Source: Chloroflexota bacterium (lineage in GTDB: Bacteria > Chloroflexota > Chloroflexia > Chloroflexales > Roseiflexaceae). From it: a stretch of DNA of 37,063 nucleotides. The notes under the pieces are model-generated. The model was not told the origin of the DNA. It did no database searches and saw only the letters and a program-made list of their open reading frames with translations. The stretch is taken from NCBI GenBank assembly GCA_030550675.1, contig JAUQOW010000013.1, positions 1 through 37,063 on the forward strand, given 5' to 3'. Both the position numbers and the translations under genes were made by a program. The first letter of the stretch is position 1. Each line of letters opens with the position of its first letter. Positions 17,261 to 26,005 of the stretch are shown here, in pieces.

Positions 17261-18352
17261 ATGGCTATGCGCTATCTCCGCACCACGCTCATCATCCTGT
17301 TGCTCGCCACGAGTGTGAGCAGCGTCGCTGCCGCCCCTGCGACAGAACAAACGACCGCTGTCTTCTTCCGGGAAACGCAGAACTGGATAGCGCCGCCGTT
17401 CTACCACTTCTGGAGCAGGAACGGCGGTCTCCCGATCTTCGGCTACCCGCTGGCGCCGACCGATTTGATGACCAGCCCAGACGATGGGAAGGTCTACGCC
17501 ACCCAAATCTTCGAGCGCAACCGGCTGGAGTACCACCCCGAAAATCCTGAGCCATACCGGGTGCAGCTCGGTCGACTGGGGGTCGAGGTGCTACAAAAGC
17601 AGGGGCGCAACTGGCAGGATTTCCCAAAGGGCGAACCGAAGCGCGGGTGTGACTTCTTCCCCGAAACCGGGCATACCCTCTGTGAACCGTTCCGCAGCTA
17701 CTGGCGACGTTACGGGTTGGAACTGGGGTTCCGAGGCGTAACGCGCGCCGAGTCGATTGCGCTCTTCGGTCTGCCGATCTCTGAGCCAATGATGGAGACC
17801 AACGCTGACGGCGCGACGGTGCTGACGCAGTGGTTCGAGCGCGCTCGCTTTGAATACCATCCGAATAATCCGCCGCAGTATCGAGTGCTGCTGGGGCTGC
17901 TCGGCAAGGAACTCTACGGACCCTATCGACCGGGCGTGGCAAGCGTCCGCGGACAGGCGTTGATGCGTCTGCCGGGCGGTGGAGCGCAAATCAGGCAGGC
18001 GTCGGTCGGGATTCGAGGACCCTACTACCCTGAAGGACATCCGTTGCACGGCGTGACCGAGGCATACTTCGACTCACGCGGAAATCCCTTCTTCGTTTCC
18101 ACCGAAGAATGGTTTACCACCCTCGTCGATATCCGAGCCGATAACACGTTCACCTTCAGCGACTTCATACCCGCTCTGCCTGGCGCTTCAATGCAACTGG
18201 CGCCAGGACTCATTGACGGCGTTTGCGCTAACGGACAGAAAGCCGATTTCTTTCCGTTCGGCTCGGCTCAGGAGTTCTCGCTCGAAGCAGGAGAGACGCT
18301 CGATGTCGGCGAATACCAGATGAACATCATCTGCGGTGGTCTCTTCGGGTAG
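17261..18352 (+). CDS. Secreted protein with duplicated LGFP-like repeat domain
   Basis: Signal peptide MAMRYLRTTLIILLLATSVSSVAAAPA; duplicated blocks FWSRNGGLPIFGYPLAPT...FERNRLEYHPENPEPYRVQLGRLG and YWRRYGLELGFRG...LFGLPISEP...FERARFEYHPNNPPQYRVLLGLLG. Confidence 0.75.
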   Translation: MAMRYLRTTLIILLLATSVSSVAAAPATEQTTAVFFRETQNWIAPPFYHFWSRNGGLPIFGYPLAPTDLMTSPDDGKVYATQIFERNRLEYHPENPEPYRVQLGRLGVEVLQKQGRNWQDFPKGEPKRGCDFFPETGHTLCEPFRSYWRRYGLELGFRGVTRAESIALFGLPISEPMMETNADGATVLTQWFERARFEYHPNNPPQYRVLLGLLGKELYGPYRPGVASVRGQALMRLPGGGAQIRQASVGIRGPYYPEGHPLHGVTEAYFDSRGNPFFVSTEEWFTTLVDIRADNTFTFSDFIPALPGASMQLAPGLIDGVCANGQKADFFPFGSAQEFSLEAGETLDVGEYQMNIICGGLFG

Positions 18353-18491
18353 GCAGCGCCTTCAAATTGTACCTGCACCTATAGGCAAGCGGACCGCGCA
18401 CCCCTGCCTCTTTCCCGATGGGCGAGCGGACCGCTTGCCCGCACCTCTCCACGTTCAACGGCGCCGCCTTCCCATCTGCGTCCCACAACGT

Positions 18492-18764
18492 TCAACCGCC
18501 GGTCTTCAACCGCTCAACCAGGTCGATGTACTGCTGCATCGCGGTATCCCTGGCGACGCCCCTGAGTTTTGCCCAGGCATCGTACTTCGCCTGCCCGACA
18601 AAGTCCAAGCCGCCAGGTCGCTTGCCGCTCACATCGCCGACCGTCGCCTGTTTGTAGAGAGCGTAGAGTTGCAGCATCGTTTCGTTGTCGGGACGCTTCG
18701 ACAGACGAGTGGCGGCTTCGGCGGCCGCTGTAAATTTCGCTTCCAGTTCGGCGCTCATCGTCAT
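18492..18764 (-). CDS. Acyl-CoA-binding protein (ACBP family)
   Basis: 90 aa with ACBP pattern: ELEAKFTAAAEAATRLSKRPDNETMLQLYALYKQATVGDVSGKRPGGLDFVGQAKYDAWAKLRGVARDTAMQQYIDLV. Confidence 0.92.
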   Translation of the reverse strand: MTMSAELEAKFTAAAEAATRLSKRPDNETMLQLYALYKQATVGDVSGKRPGGLDFVGQAKYDAWAKLRGVARDTAMQQYIDLVERLKTGG

Positions 18765-19765
18765 ACTCCTGTTATAATCCCTCCGCCTTCAACACGATAC
18801 GCATACGCCATGCGCGGCGTATTGAAGGCAAATCCTGCTCGTCCTCGCCTATCCAGCAGAATAACGCCCCCCAGACCGTTAACGCGTCGTTCGAGCCGTT
18901 CTATCGCCATGCGTGCTGCGTCTGCCGACGCATGCCCCGCGCCCAGCAGGTCCGTCGCGGTCTTCGCCAGCAGAACCTTGATAATCGACTCGCCCCACCC
19001 GGTTGACGAGCACCCGCCGGTCTGAACGTCAGCATACAACCCCGCGCCGATCAACGGCGAATCACCGACCCGTCCAGGGAGTTTGAACGGCGTGCCGCCG
19101 GTCGATGTGGCAGCCGCCAGGTTTCCGTAGCAGTCGAGCGCCACAGCGCCAACCGTGTCGCCAGGATGATCGATGTGCAAAGGAGGAACTTCCGGGTGCA
19201 GCGAAGCGGCACACGCCGTTTCCCGGTCGCTGCCGCCCCACACAATTCCTCGCCGACCAGCAATCTCTCCTGGCGGACGTTGAAAAGCGTCCGGCGTGCG
19301 GAACGCCTCCAGACGCCGTAGTTCTTCCCAGCGCGCACGCTCGCGCGGCACGATCAGGTCCTCACCGGCGCACCGCTCCACGCCAACTGCTTCAGCAAAG
19401 CGTTCAGCGCCGCGACCGACTAGCAACACTGCTTCGCTCTCAAGCACACGACGCGCCAGCGTAACCGGGTTGCGCACGCTGCGTACCGCAGCCACTGCGC
19501 CCGACCGCAGCGTCGCGCCATCCATGATCGCAGCGTCGAGTTCGACCAGACCATCGCGGTTGAGCACGGAACCAACCCCTGCATCGAACGCGGGATCGTC
19601 CTCCATGATGCGCACTGCTGCTTCAACCGTGTCGAGCGCCGTCGCGCCGTCGGTCAGCGCCTTCCAGCCGATATCCAGCGCGCGACGGCATCCGGCGAGA
19701 TGCGGTTCAACCTCGTCGTCAGGAATATCCCACGCGCCGCCGTGAACAATCAGGGCTATCGGCAT
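18761..19765 (-). CDS. Isoaspartyl peptidase/L-asparaginase (Ntn-hydrolase)
   Basis: Start MPIALIVHGGAWDIPDDEV; catalytic-Thr region HPGDTVGAVALDCYGNLAAATSTGGTPFKLPGRVGDSPLIGAGLYAD. ATGA overlap with the ACBP start. Confidence 0.92.
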   Translation of the reverse strand: MPIALIVHGGAWDIPDDEVEPHLAGCRRALDIGWKALTDGATALDTVEAAVRIMEDDPAFDAGVGSVLNRDGLVELDAAIMDGATLRSGAVAAVRSVRNPVTLARRVLESEAVLLVGRGAERFAEAVGVERCAGEDLIVPRERARWEELRRLEAFRTPDAFQRPPGEIAGRRGIVWGGSDRETACAASLHPEVPPLHIDHPGDTVGAVALDCYGNLAAATSTGGTPFKLPGRVGDSPLIGAGLYADVQTGGCSSTGWGESIIKVLLAKTATDLLGAGHASADAARMAIERLERRVNGLGGVILLDRRGRAGFAFNTPRMAYAYRVEGGGIITGV

Positions 19766-19785
19766 CGCCGCCCTCCGCCATCTCG

Positions 19786-19918
19786 TAGAGCAATCAACCT
19801 GAACCTGGACAAACAGGGACGTGGAGTGGTCAGCGTTAGCTTCGACAGGCTCAGCCAGCGTCAGCCGCAAAACGATCACCCATAGGCAAGATTGTGCAAC
19901 ATCTGGTTGATTGCTCTA
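19786..19918. repeat. MITE/REP-like palindromic element, copy B
   Basis: Perfect 14-bp terminal inverted repeats TAGAGCAATCAACC...GGTTGATTGCTCTA; core TTCGACAGGCTCAGCC. Confidence 0.75.
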
Positions 19919-20023
19919 TCAGCCTTTCTCGGAAAGATCAGGCAAAGGCGCAACGTTTCGCAATCAACCCTATCTCCCTTTGCGCCTTCGCGCCTTTGCG
20001 TTGACCTCTTCCGCACACCGTCC

Positions 20024-20608
20024 TCAATCTCCGCAAGCAGCATGTGACGGCGGCGCCTCACTGGTTGCCTGAAGCAACTGCTGCAGATAGACGAACGCCG
20101 AGAGCGCAAAAGGCGCCATCGCCGCGTAGAGCGCCGGACGTCCGCTCCGCGGACCGTCGGCAAGGTAAAGCAGCATCGCCAGCGTCAGCGCCAGGGTCGT
20201 CGCCTTGCCCGACGGATGCGCTGTTGCGATGACGCGCCGACGGCGATAGATCAGCAATCCGCCAAGAATAATGGCAACATCACGCCCCAGGATAAGCGCC
20301 GTCGCCCACCATGGAAAACCGCGCACCCGCGAGAGAGTGACAGCCGTCGCATCGATCATCAACTTGTCCGCCACCGGGTCGAGCAACTTGCCCAGCGGCG
20401 ACACCTCGCGCCTGCGACGGGCAACCGTCCCATCGATGGCATCGGTAAACATCGCCGCGCCAAGAATGCCGAGCGCCCGCCAACGCTGTTCGGGACGCTG
20501 CATCGCGTGCAGCGCCGCCGGCAGCATCAGCAGGCGCGCCAGCGTCAACAGGTTGGCGGGGTACAAGACTTCACGCAGTTTGAAGGCATGGCGCAAACGT
20601 GCTGACAT
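20024..20608 (-). CDS. CDP-alcohol phosphatidyltransferase (PgsA-like)
   Basis: CDP-alcohol phosphotransferase motif DAIDGTVARRRREVSPLGKLLDPVADKL; hydrophobic helices. Confidence 0.88.
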   Translation of the reverse strand: MSARLRHAFKLREVLYPANLLTLARLLMLPAALHAMQRPEQRWRALGILGAAMFTDAIDGTVARRRREVSPLGKLLDPVADKLMIDATAVTLSRVRGFPWWATALILGRDVAIILGGLLIYRRRRVIATAHPSGKATTLALTLAMLLYLADGPRSGRPALYAAMAPFALSAFVYLQQLLQATSEAPPSHAACGD

Positions 20609-20609
20609 A

Positions 20610-21347
20610 TCAGTACGATGGCGGCGGTCCATAGCCCGGCGGCGGTCCGTAGCCCGGCGGCGGTCCGTAATAGCCCGGTGCGGCGTAGACCGGCTGTGGC
20701 GGCGGGAAGATGCGTTGCATCGCCTGACCGATTGCGTGACCGATCATGCAACTTGCGTAGAACCCCGTGAAAAGTGCGCCAATGCCGCATGCAATAGCGC
20801 CCAGACTTGCAACGATCGCTGCCAGGATGATCACAAGCAGGAGCGTCAGGAAAACCCCGACGTTATTGCGCAGCAGAGCAAGCGCCTCGCCGAACTTGAA
20901 CGCCTCGCCGAACGAGTCGGTTGCCAGGTAGCGCATAATCGCTGCGAGTCCGGCAAAACTGCACACAATCGCAGCGATGGCGACCAGAGTAAAAAGACAT
21001 GCACTGATCAGTGCAACAAACCCTGCCGCCCCTTCCGACTCGCCCGCTACCGCTGCCATGGCGATGGTAAGGAAAGCGAGAATGCCATAGATGATTGCCA
21101 CCGGCAGCAGATAGACGATCTGAATCACCAGTGCAATAAAGCCGATCTTCAGAAAATCGCCGAACTCTCCCCATGCCGGCAACGGGCGCGGATTGCCGCG
21201 CGCCACATTCTGCGCCACACGATAGGAATACCCCTGAACCGCGATTCCGCCTACAATTGGGATCAGGGGAACCAGACCGCCGATCAGCACCTTTGTGATC
21301 CACTGCTCGTCTTCAGTCACGAAACTGAAAGTCTTGCCGATCTCCAT
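20610..21347 (-). CDS. DUF4013-like membrane protein with PPPGYG tail
   Basis: MEIGKTFSFVTEDEQWITKVLIGGLVPLIPIVGGIAVQGYSYRVAQNVARGNPRPLPAWGEFGDF; C-terminal GPPPGYGPPPGYGPPPSY. Confidence 0.8.
   Translation of the reverse strand: MEIGKTFSFVTEDEQWITKVLIGGLVPLIPIVGGIAVQGYSYRVAQNVARGNPRPLPAWGEFGDFLKIGFIALVIQIVYLLPVAIIYGILAFLTIAMAAVAGESEGAAGFVALISACLFTLVAIAAIVCSFAGLAAIMRYLATDSFGEAFKFGEALALLRNNVGVFLTLLLVIILAAIVASLGAIACGIGALFTGFYASCMIGHAIGQAMQRIFPPPQPVYAAPGYYGPPPGYGPPPGYGPPPSY
20614..20680. repeat. 18-bp in-frame tandem repeat encoding PPPGYG
   Basis: Unit TAGCCCGGCGGCGGTCCG repeated at the 3' end of the DUF4013-like gene. Confidence 0.7.
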
Positions 21348-21359
21348 GTTTCCTCCTTG

Positions 21360-22085
21360 CTACATTAACTCGCTGACACGGGAGAGTCCGCGCCGTTCGA
21401 GTTCTCGTTCGGCTGCAACGTATATCTGAACCACGAGGAGATGCGCATACAGCAGCGCGCTCAGCGTCAACCAGATCAACAGCAGCACAATGACCAGAAC
21501 GCCGGGAAAGGTCAGATTGGCGACCAGGAACGTCAACCCGCCAAGCGCAACGGCAGGCAGATAGGCGGGCAGCGACGCCAGCCGCGCCCGGAAATAGACC
21601 GCACGCGCACCGGGGCGCAATGCCTCGCGCAAGGAACGCATGCTCATTGCATGCTCCGGTGAGGCGTCCTGCACATAGATCAGGCGACCGACCATTGATA
21701 CGCTGCTCATAAAGATGAAAATCAGATAGAGCAGCATGACAACCCCAATGATAGTGAGCGCCTGGTTGGCAAACGCCGGAGAACCGCTCACCACCGCTGA
21801 AAATGCAATGCAAAAAGAGACGACGCCTACGACCATAAACGGCATAACATAGAACAGGAAGTCGATAATCCAGGCGAACATCCCCATCAACCAGCGCGTC
21901 GACCAGTCGAACCAGGGGGGGAGCGGCGCAGGATACCCTTTCCGTGAGTTGTCGATATACTCAATGATCCACCCGCCAGCGAACGGCGCGCCGACGATCG
22001 ACATGAATAACGCGCCGCCGATCAGAATTTTGCGCCACCAGAGCGGGTCGCTATGCACAGTTCGAATGGCGGTCCAGAGATCCAT
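21360..22085 (-). CDS. DUF4013-like membrane protein (tandem paralogue)
   Basis: WWRKILIGGALFMSIVGAPFAGGWIIEYIDNSRKGYPAPLPPWFDWSTRWLMGMFAW parallels the downstream gene. Confidence 0.75.
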   Translation of the reverse strand: MDLWTAIRTVHSDPLWWRKILIGGALFMSIVGAPFAGGWIIEYIDNSRKGYPAPLPPWFDWSTRWLMGMFAWIIDFLFYVMPFMVVGVVSFCIAFSAVVSGSPAFANQALTIIGVVMLLYLIFIFMSSVSMVGRLIYVQDASPEHAMSMRSLREALRPGARAVYFRARLASLPAYLPAVALGGLTFLVANLTFPGVLVIVLLLIWLTLSALLYAHLLVVQIYVAAERELERRGLSRVSELM

Positions 22086-22127
22086 GCAATCACGGGGATG
22101 TGTGCTGAAGGACAGAACGATGCCGGG

Positions 22128-23309
22128 CTATAACGCCGCGAGGTGTTGCCGCAACGCATCGAATGCCATCGTGCCGGCGAAATCCCAGACCTCCTCACTC
22201 CGCATATCGAAACGGCGGCGCCGCTCATCGACGCCGCCACTATGCGCGATCGCCACACAGATTGTGGCAAAGCCATCTGGCGCGATCACGCTCGAAGGTT
22301 GCAGCGCCAACCCGATGTCGGCGCGCCACTGATGACGCACCTCAACGGCGCCGGTGCGCGCCAGGCTCTGCGCTGCGTCGTCGTCGGCTGGAATATCCGC
22401 CGGGTGGATGATAACTCCGCGCAATGCAGCCAGCGCCTCTTTCTGGGCGCTCAGGGCGCGGTATAGCGGAGCGGAAGCTACGCCTTCGTAAAGGGCGATT
22501 GTCTTGCCGCGCTCGCGCAGTAAACGAGCAACCGTCTGATCAAGACGCTCGTTGCCAAGCAGATGTGCGCCGAGTCGCTCACGGATGGTCGCCTCAACCG
22601 CCGCAATCATCGCTTCTGCGTCAGTGCGGTTGTTCGCCCTGGCGCCGATGCGCAACTCATACTGCGCGCGCTTGGCGGAAATCCCCAACGTCGGATTGGT
22701 TTGCGTCATCAGGTCGGAGAGCATTTCGCCGATGACGCTTTCACCAAGCCCGACGGCATGCAGGGTGCGGACCAGAATGACGTCAGTTTGACCGCGCTCA
22801 TCGCGCAGATACGGCAGGATAGCGTGTTCCCACAGGTAGCGCATTTCGGAGGGGACGCCGGGCAGCACGACGACTGTACCGCGTTTGTCTTCAACAATGA
22901 AGGCGGGTGCGGTGCCACGCGGATTCTCCACGATCCGCGCACCTTCGGGAACATATGCCTGACGGCGGTTGCTCTGCGGCATCGGGCGCCCGAAAGCGCG
23001 AAATCGCGCTTCGATCTGATCAAGAAGATGCTGATGGAAGACCAGCGGGCGCTGGAGGGCGCGCGCAACCGCTTCGCGCGTTACATCGTCGACAGTCGGA
23101 CCAAGCCCGCCGGTGCAGATGACAAGATCGGCGCGCCTGAGCGCCTCACTGAGCGCGGCGGCGATCCGTTCCTCATTGTCGCCAACGACCGACTTACGGA
23201 ACAGGTTGATGCCGATGGAAGCCAGTTGCTGCGCCAGATAGGCGCTGTTCGTGTCGATCGTCTCGCCGAGCAGCAACTCTGAGCCGATCGCCAGAATTTC
23301 AGCGTTCAT
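22128..23309 (-). CDS. cinA: CinA-family competence/damage-inducible protein
   Basis: Start MNAEILAIGSELLLGETIDTNSAYLAQQLASIGINLFRKSVVGDNEERI; VICTGGLGPTVDDVTREAVA; PGVPSEMRYLW. Confidence 0.93.
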   Translation of the reverse strand: MNAEILAIGSELLLGETIDTNSAYLAQQLASIGINLFRKSVVGDNEERIAAALSEALRRADLVICTGGLGPTVDDVTREAVARALQRPLVFHQHLLDQIEARFRAFGRPMPQSNRRQAYVPEGARIVENPRGTAPAFIVEDKRGTVVVLPGVPSEMRYLWEHAILPYLRDERGQTDVILVRTLHAVGLGESVIGEMLSDLMTQTNPTLGISAKRAQYELRIGARANNRTDAEAMIAAVEATIRERLGAHLLGNERLDQTVARLLRERGKTIALYEGVASAPLYRALSAQKEALAALRGVIIHPADIPADDDAAQSLARTGAVEVRHQWRADIGLALQPSSVIAPDGFATICVAIAHSGGVDERRRRFDMRSEEVWDFAGTMAFDALRQHLAAL

Positions 23310-23550
23310 ACAGCGCCCCCAGCGGATCGGACGGATTTTGATCGGTGCGCGACATTCCGGCGGCGCGGCGGCGACGCACATCAGCCCACATGTCCTGCTC
23401 GTATGCTTCCATCGCCTGCCGCCCCGCCGCAATCGCGCCGCGGACGCGCGCCGCCAGCGCTTCAACGCCGCCGAAGCGCGCCGTTCCGACCGCTACCGCT
23501 GCCGCGCCGATCGCCACGCCAATGGCAAAGCCGATCAGAAATCGATTCAT
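23299..23550 (-). CDS. Small single-TM protein
   Basis: MNRFLIGFAIGVAIGAAAVAVGTARFGG...; overlaps cinA start by 11 bp. Confidence 0.6.
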   Translation of the reverse strand: MNRFLIGFAIGVAIGAAAVAVGTARFGGVEALAARVRGAIAAGRQAMEAYEQDMWADVRRRRAAGMSRTDQNPSDPLGALYER

Positions 23551-23566
23551 CAATGCTCCTTCGTCG

Positions 23567-25354
23567 CTATGCCTTCGCTTCGATCTCAGCCCGGGCGCGT
23601 GCAATGAACGCTGCGACCGGCATGGCGCCGAGGTCTTCGCCCGACCGGGTGCGCACCGCGACGGCGCCAGCGTTCTGTTCTCTGTCGCCGATTATAAGCA
23701 TATACGGTATCTTCTGCAACTGCGCTTGACGGATCTTCGCCTGCATGCGATCCTTGCTCAGATTGACTTCGACCCGCAACCCGGCTGCGGTCAACTGTCG
23801 CCCGACCTCAGTCGCGTAGGCGCTGTGCCGTTCGTCGGAGATCGGAATGACCACTGCCTGAACCGGCGCCAGCCAGAGCGGAAAGGCGCCGGCATAGTGT
23901 TCGATCAGCACCCCCATGAAGCGCTCTGTAGTTCCAGTGACAGCGCGGTGCAGCACCACCGGCGTTCGCGGTTGGCCATCTTCCGCAATATACTCCAGAC
24001 CCAGACGCCGTGGCTGGATAAAGTCCACCTGAATGGTCGACAACTGCCACTCGCGCCCCAGGACGTCGCGCGCCAGAAAATCGGCTTTCGGTCCGTAGAT
24101 CGCCGCCTCTCCAGGCGCCTCCTCGTACTGCACATTGTAGTGATCAAGCGCCGCACGCAGCGCCCGCTCCGCCAGTTCCCATGCTTCGTCGTCGGCGATG
24201 TACTTTCCGCCCTCGCCGCGTAATGAGAGGCGTACCCGATAATTGGTGAAGCGGTACGTTTCAAGCACCTCGCGGATGAGCCGCAGCGCCAGCCCGAATT
24301 CCTCCTCGATCTGGTCTGGACGACAGAAAATATGGCAGTCGTCCTGGGTCAGCGCTCGCACCCGCGTCAGACCGGTCAGCGTTCCGCGCTCCTCGTAGCG
24401 ATACAGGGTTGCAAACTCGGCGAAGCGCAACGGCAGATCGCGGTACGAGTGAATCCCCATCTCCTTGTAGAGGGTCATGTGGCTGGGACAGTTCATCGGC
24501 TTCAGGCGATAGACATGTTCCTCATCCTCGACCATCGGGGGGAACATGTGCTCGCGGTACGCCTCGTAGTGCCCGGATTTCTTGTAGAGCGTCTCCTTGA
24601 CGATGTGCCCGGTCCAGACATGCTGATAGCCATAGCGCGTCTGAACTTCGCGCACATACGACTCCATCAGATGGCGCAGCATCTCGCCCTTTGGCGTGAA
24701 CAGCGGCAAACCAGGACCAATATCTTCCGAGAAGTAGAACAACCCCAGTTCCTTCCCGATGCGGCGGTGGTCGCGCCGCCTGGCTTCTTCAAGCCGGTGC
24801 AAATAGGCGTCGAGTTCCTCTTTGCTGTTCCACGCTGTGCCATAGATCCGCTGAAGCATCGGACGGTTCGAGTCGCCGCGCCAGTAGGCGCCAGCCACGC
24901 TCATCAACTTGAAGGCGTCCGGCGGAATCTGCCCCGTGTGCTCCAGATGCGGACCTCGACAAAGGTCCTCAAACGTGTCGTGTCTATATGTTGAGATGAC
25001 GGTGCTTGAGCTTCCCTGTTCGCCATACTCGTCCTGACCCCGGAGCAGGCCCTCGATCAACTCCAGTTTGTACGGTTGATTCCGGAACAATGCGCGCGCC
25101 TCATCAGGATCGACGACACGATAAACAAATGGGTGTTTTTCAGCGATAATCCGACGCATGCGCCTTTCGATCTCTTCCAGGTCGTCAGGCGTCAGCGGGC
25201 GCGGCAGATCAAAGTCGTAGTAGAACCCGTCTTCGATTGGCGGTCCGATGGCGATTTTGCCCTCTGGAAAGAGCTCAAGCACTGCCTGCGCCATCACGTG
25301 CGCGGCGGAATGGCGCAACCGATAGTAGGGGTCTGTTTCCGGCTTGACTGGCAT
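23567..25354 (-). CDS. thrS: Threonyl-tRNA synthetase
   Basis: Editing domain RHSAAHVMAQAV, GFYYDFDLPRPLTPDDLEEIE; class II motifs, MNCPSHMTLYK, RVRALTQDDCHIFCRPDQI, VLHRAVTGTTERFMGVLIEHYAGAFPLWLAP. Confidence 0.97.
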   Translation of the reverse strand: MPVKPETDPYYRLRHSAAHVMAQAVLELFPEGKIAIGPPIEDGFYYDFDLPRPLTPDDLEEIERRMRRIIAEKHPFVYRVVDPDEARALFRNQPYKLELIEGLLRGQDEYGEQGSSSTVISTYRHDTFEDLCRGPHLEHTGQIPPDAFKLMSVAGAYWRGDSNRPMLQRIYGTAWNSKEELDAYLHRLEEARRRDHRRIGKELGLFYFSEDIGPGLPLFTPKGEMLRHLMESYVREVQTRYGYQHVWTGHIVKETLYKKSGHYEAYREHMFPPMVEDEEHVYRLKPMNCPSHMTLYKEMGIHSYRDLPLRFAEFATLYRYEERGTLTGLTRVRALTQDDCHIFCRPDQIEEEFGLALRLIREVLETYRFTNYRVRLSLRGEGGKYIADDEAWELAERALRAALDHYNVQYEEAPGEAAIYGPKADFLARDVLGREWQLSTIQVDFIQPRRLGLEYIAEDGQPRTPVVLHRAVTGTTERFMGVLIEHYAGAFPLWLAPVQAVVIPISDERHSAYATEVGRQLTAAGLRVEVNLSKDRMQAKIRQAQLQKIPYMLIIGDREQNAGAVAVRTRSGEDLGAMPVAAFIARARAEIEAKA

Positions 25355-25371
25355 ATGCAACCTCGTCGCTT

Positions 25372-25965
25372 CTATGTATCCGTTATGGTAACGATAAGTT
25401 CGCCTGGTTCGATGCGCAAATCAGTGACCCGACGCCCCTGCGCTTCCAGCAGCTCGTTCAGTCGCTGCTCAATCGGCGTCAGCAGGTCTCCAAGCGAGAC
25501 CAGACGACCGAGCGGGCCGTCGAGTCGCGGATTGAGCGCGATCACACGCCCGTTTTGAAGCGCCACGCCCATACGCGCGGTTCCGGTGAGTCCAAACGCA
25601 CGCATATCGACCTCAAGACCGCCGCTTACCAGGCGAACCGTCGCCTGTTCAATCGGCGTCAGCAGGTCGGCGCGCGCCAGCAGGTACGCGTTGATCTCCT
25701 GCTCGCTGATGCGCATCTCGCCGGCGGGAAGGGCGGCGACCAGCGTCGGCAGAGCGCCTTCGCCGTCCAGTACTCCATCAACCTCCAGACGCTGCACCGC
25801 CTGTTCACCGACCATACGACTGAGCGCCGGGCGTAGCGCGAACAGGTAGGCGGCGACAAGCGCAACCAACACCCAGATAAGCGCTGTTGTCCATCCCAGA
25901 CAGGCGATGACGCGCCGCGAGCGCGGCTTCGGTTGACGCTGCACGGGTCGATAGTATTTTGTCAT
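25372..25965 (-). CDS. Hypothetical membrane-anchored protein, first gene after T-box
   Basis: 197 aa, one TM (TTALIWVLVALVAAYLFALRPAL), located between the T-box and thrS. Confidence 0.75.
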   Translation of the reverse strand: MTKYYRPVQRQPKPRSRRVIACLGWTTALIWVLVALVAAYLFALRPALSRMVGEQAVQRLEVDGVLDGEGALPTLVAALPAGEMRISEQEINAYLLARADLLTPIEQATVRLVSGGLEVDMRAFGLTGTARMGVALQNGRVIALNPRLDGPLGRLVSLGDLLTPIEQRLNELLEAQGRRVTDLRIEPGELIVTITDT

Positions 25966-25972
25966 GGTCGAA

Positions 25973-26005
25973 TAAAAAACCCCTCATCCCGCATGGGACG
26001 AAGGG
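25973..26005 (-). terminator. T-box intrinsic terminator
   Basis: CCCTTCGTCCC-ATGC-GGGATGAGGG then TTTTTT on the minus strand, a few bases upstream of the 197-aa ORF. Confidence 0.85.

Noticed and set aside
18384-18445. Two copies of a (G)GGC[AG]AGCGGACCGC motif downstream of the secreted protein
   Set aside because: Short GC-rich intergenic repeat; without a genome search it is not distinguishable from common REP debris.
18772-18777. TATAAT-like string near the ACBP start
   Set aside because: Lies in the end of the asparaginase CDS in a coupled operon with no supporting -35.
20271-21368. 365-aa plus-strand ORF
   Set aside because: Antisense to pgsA-like and DUF4013-like genes; the sense ORFs have recognisable motifs and TM patterns.
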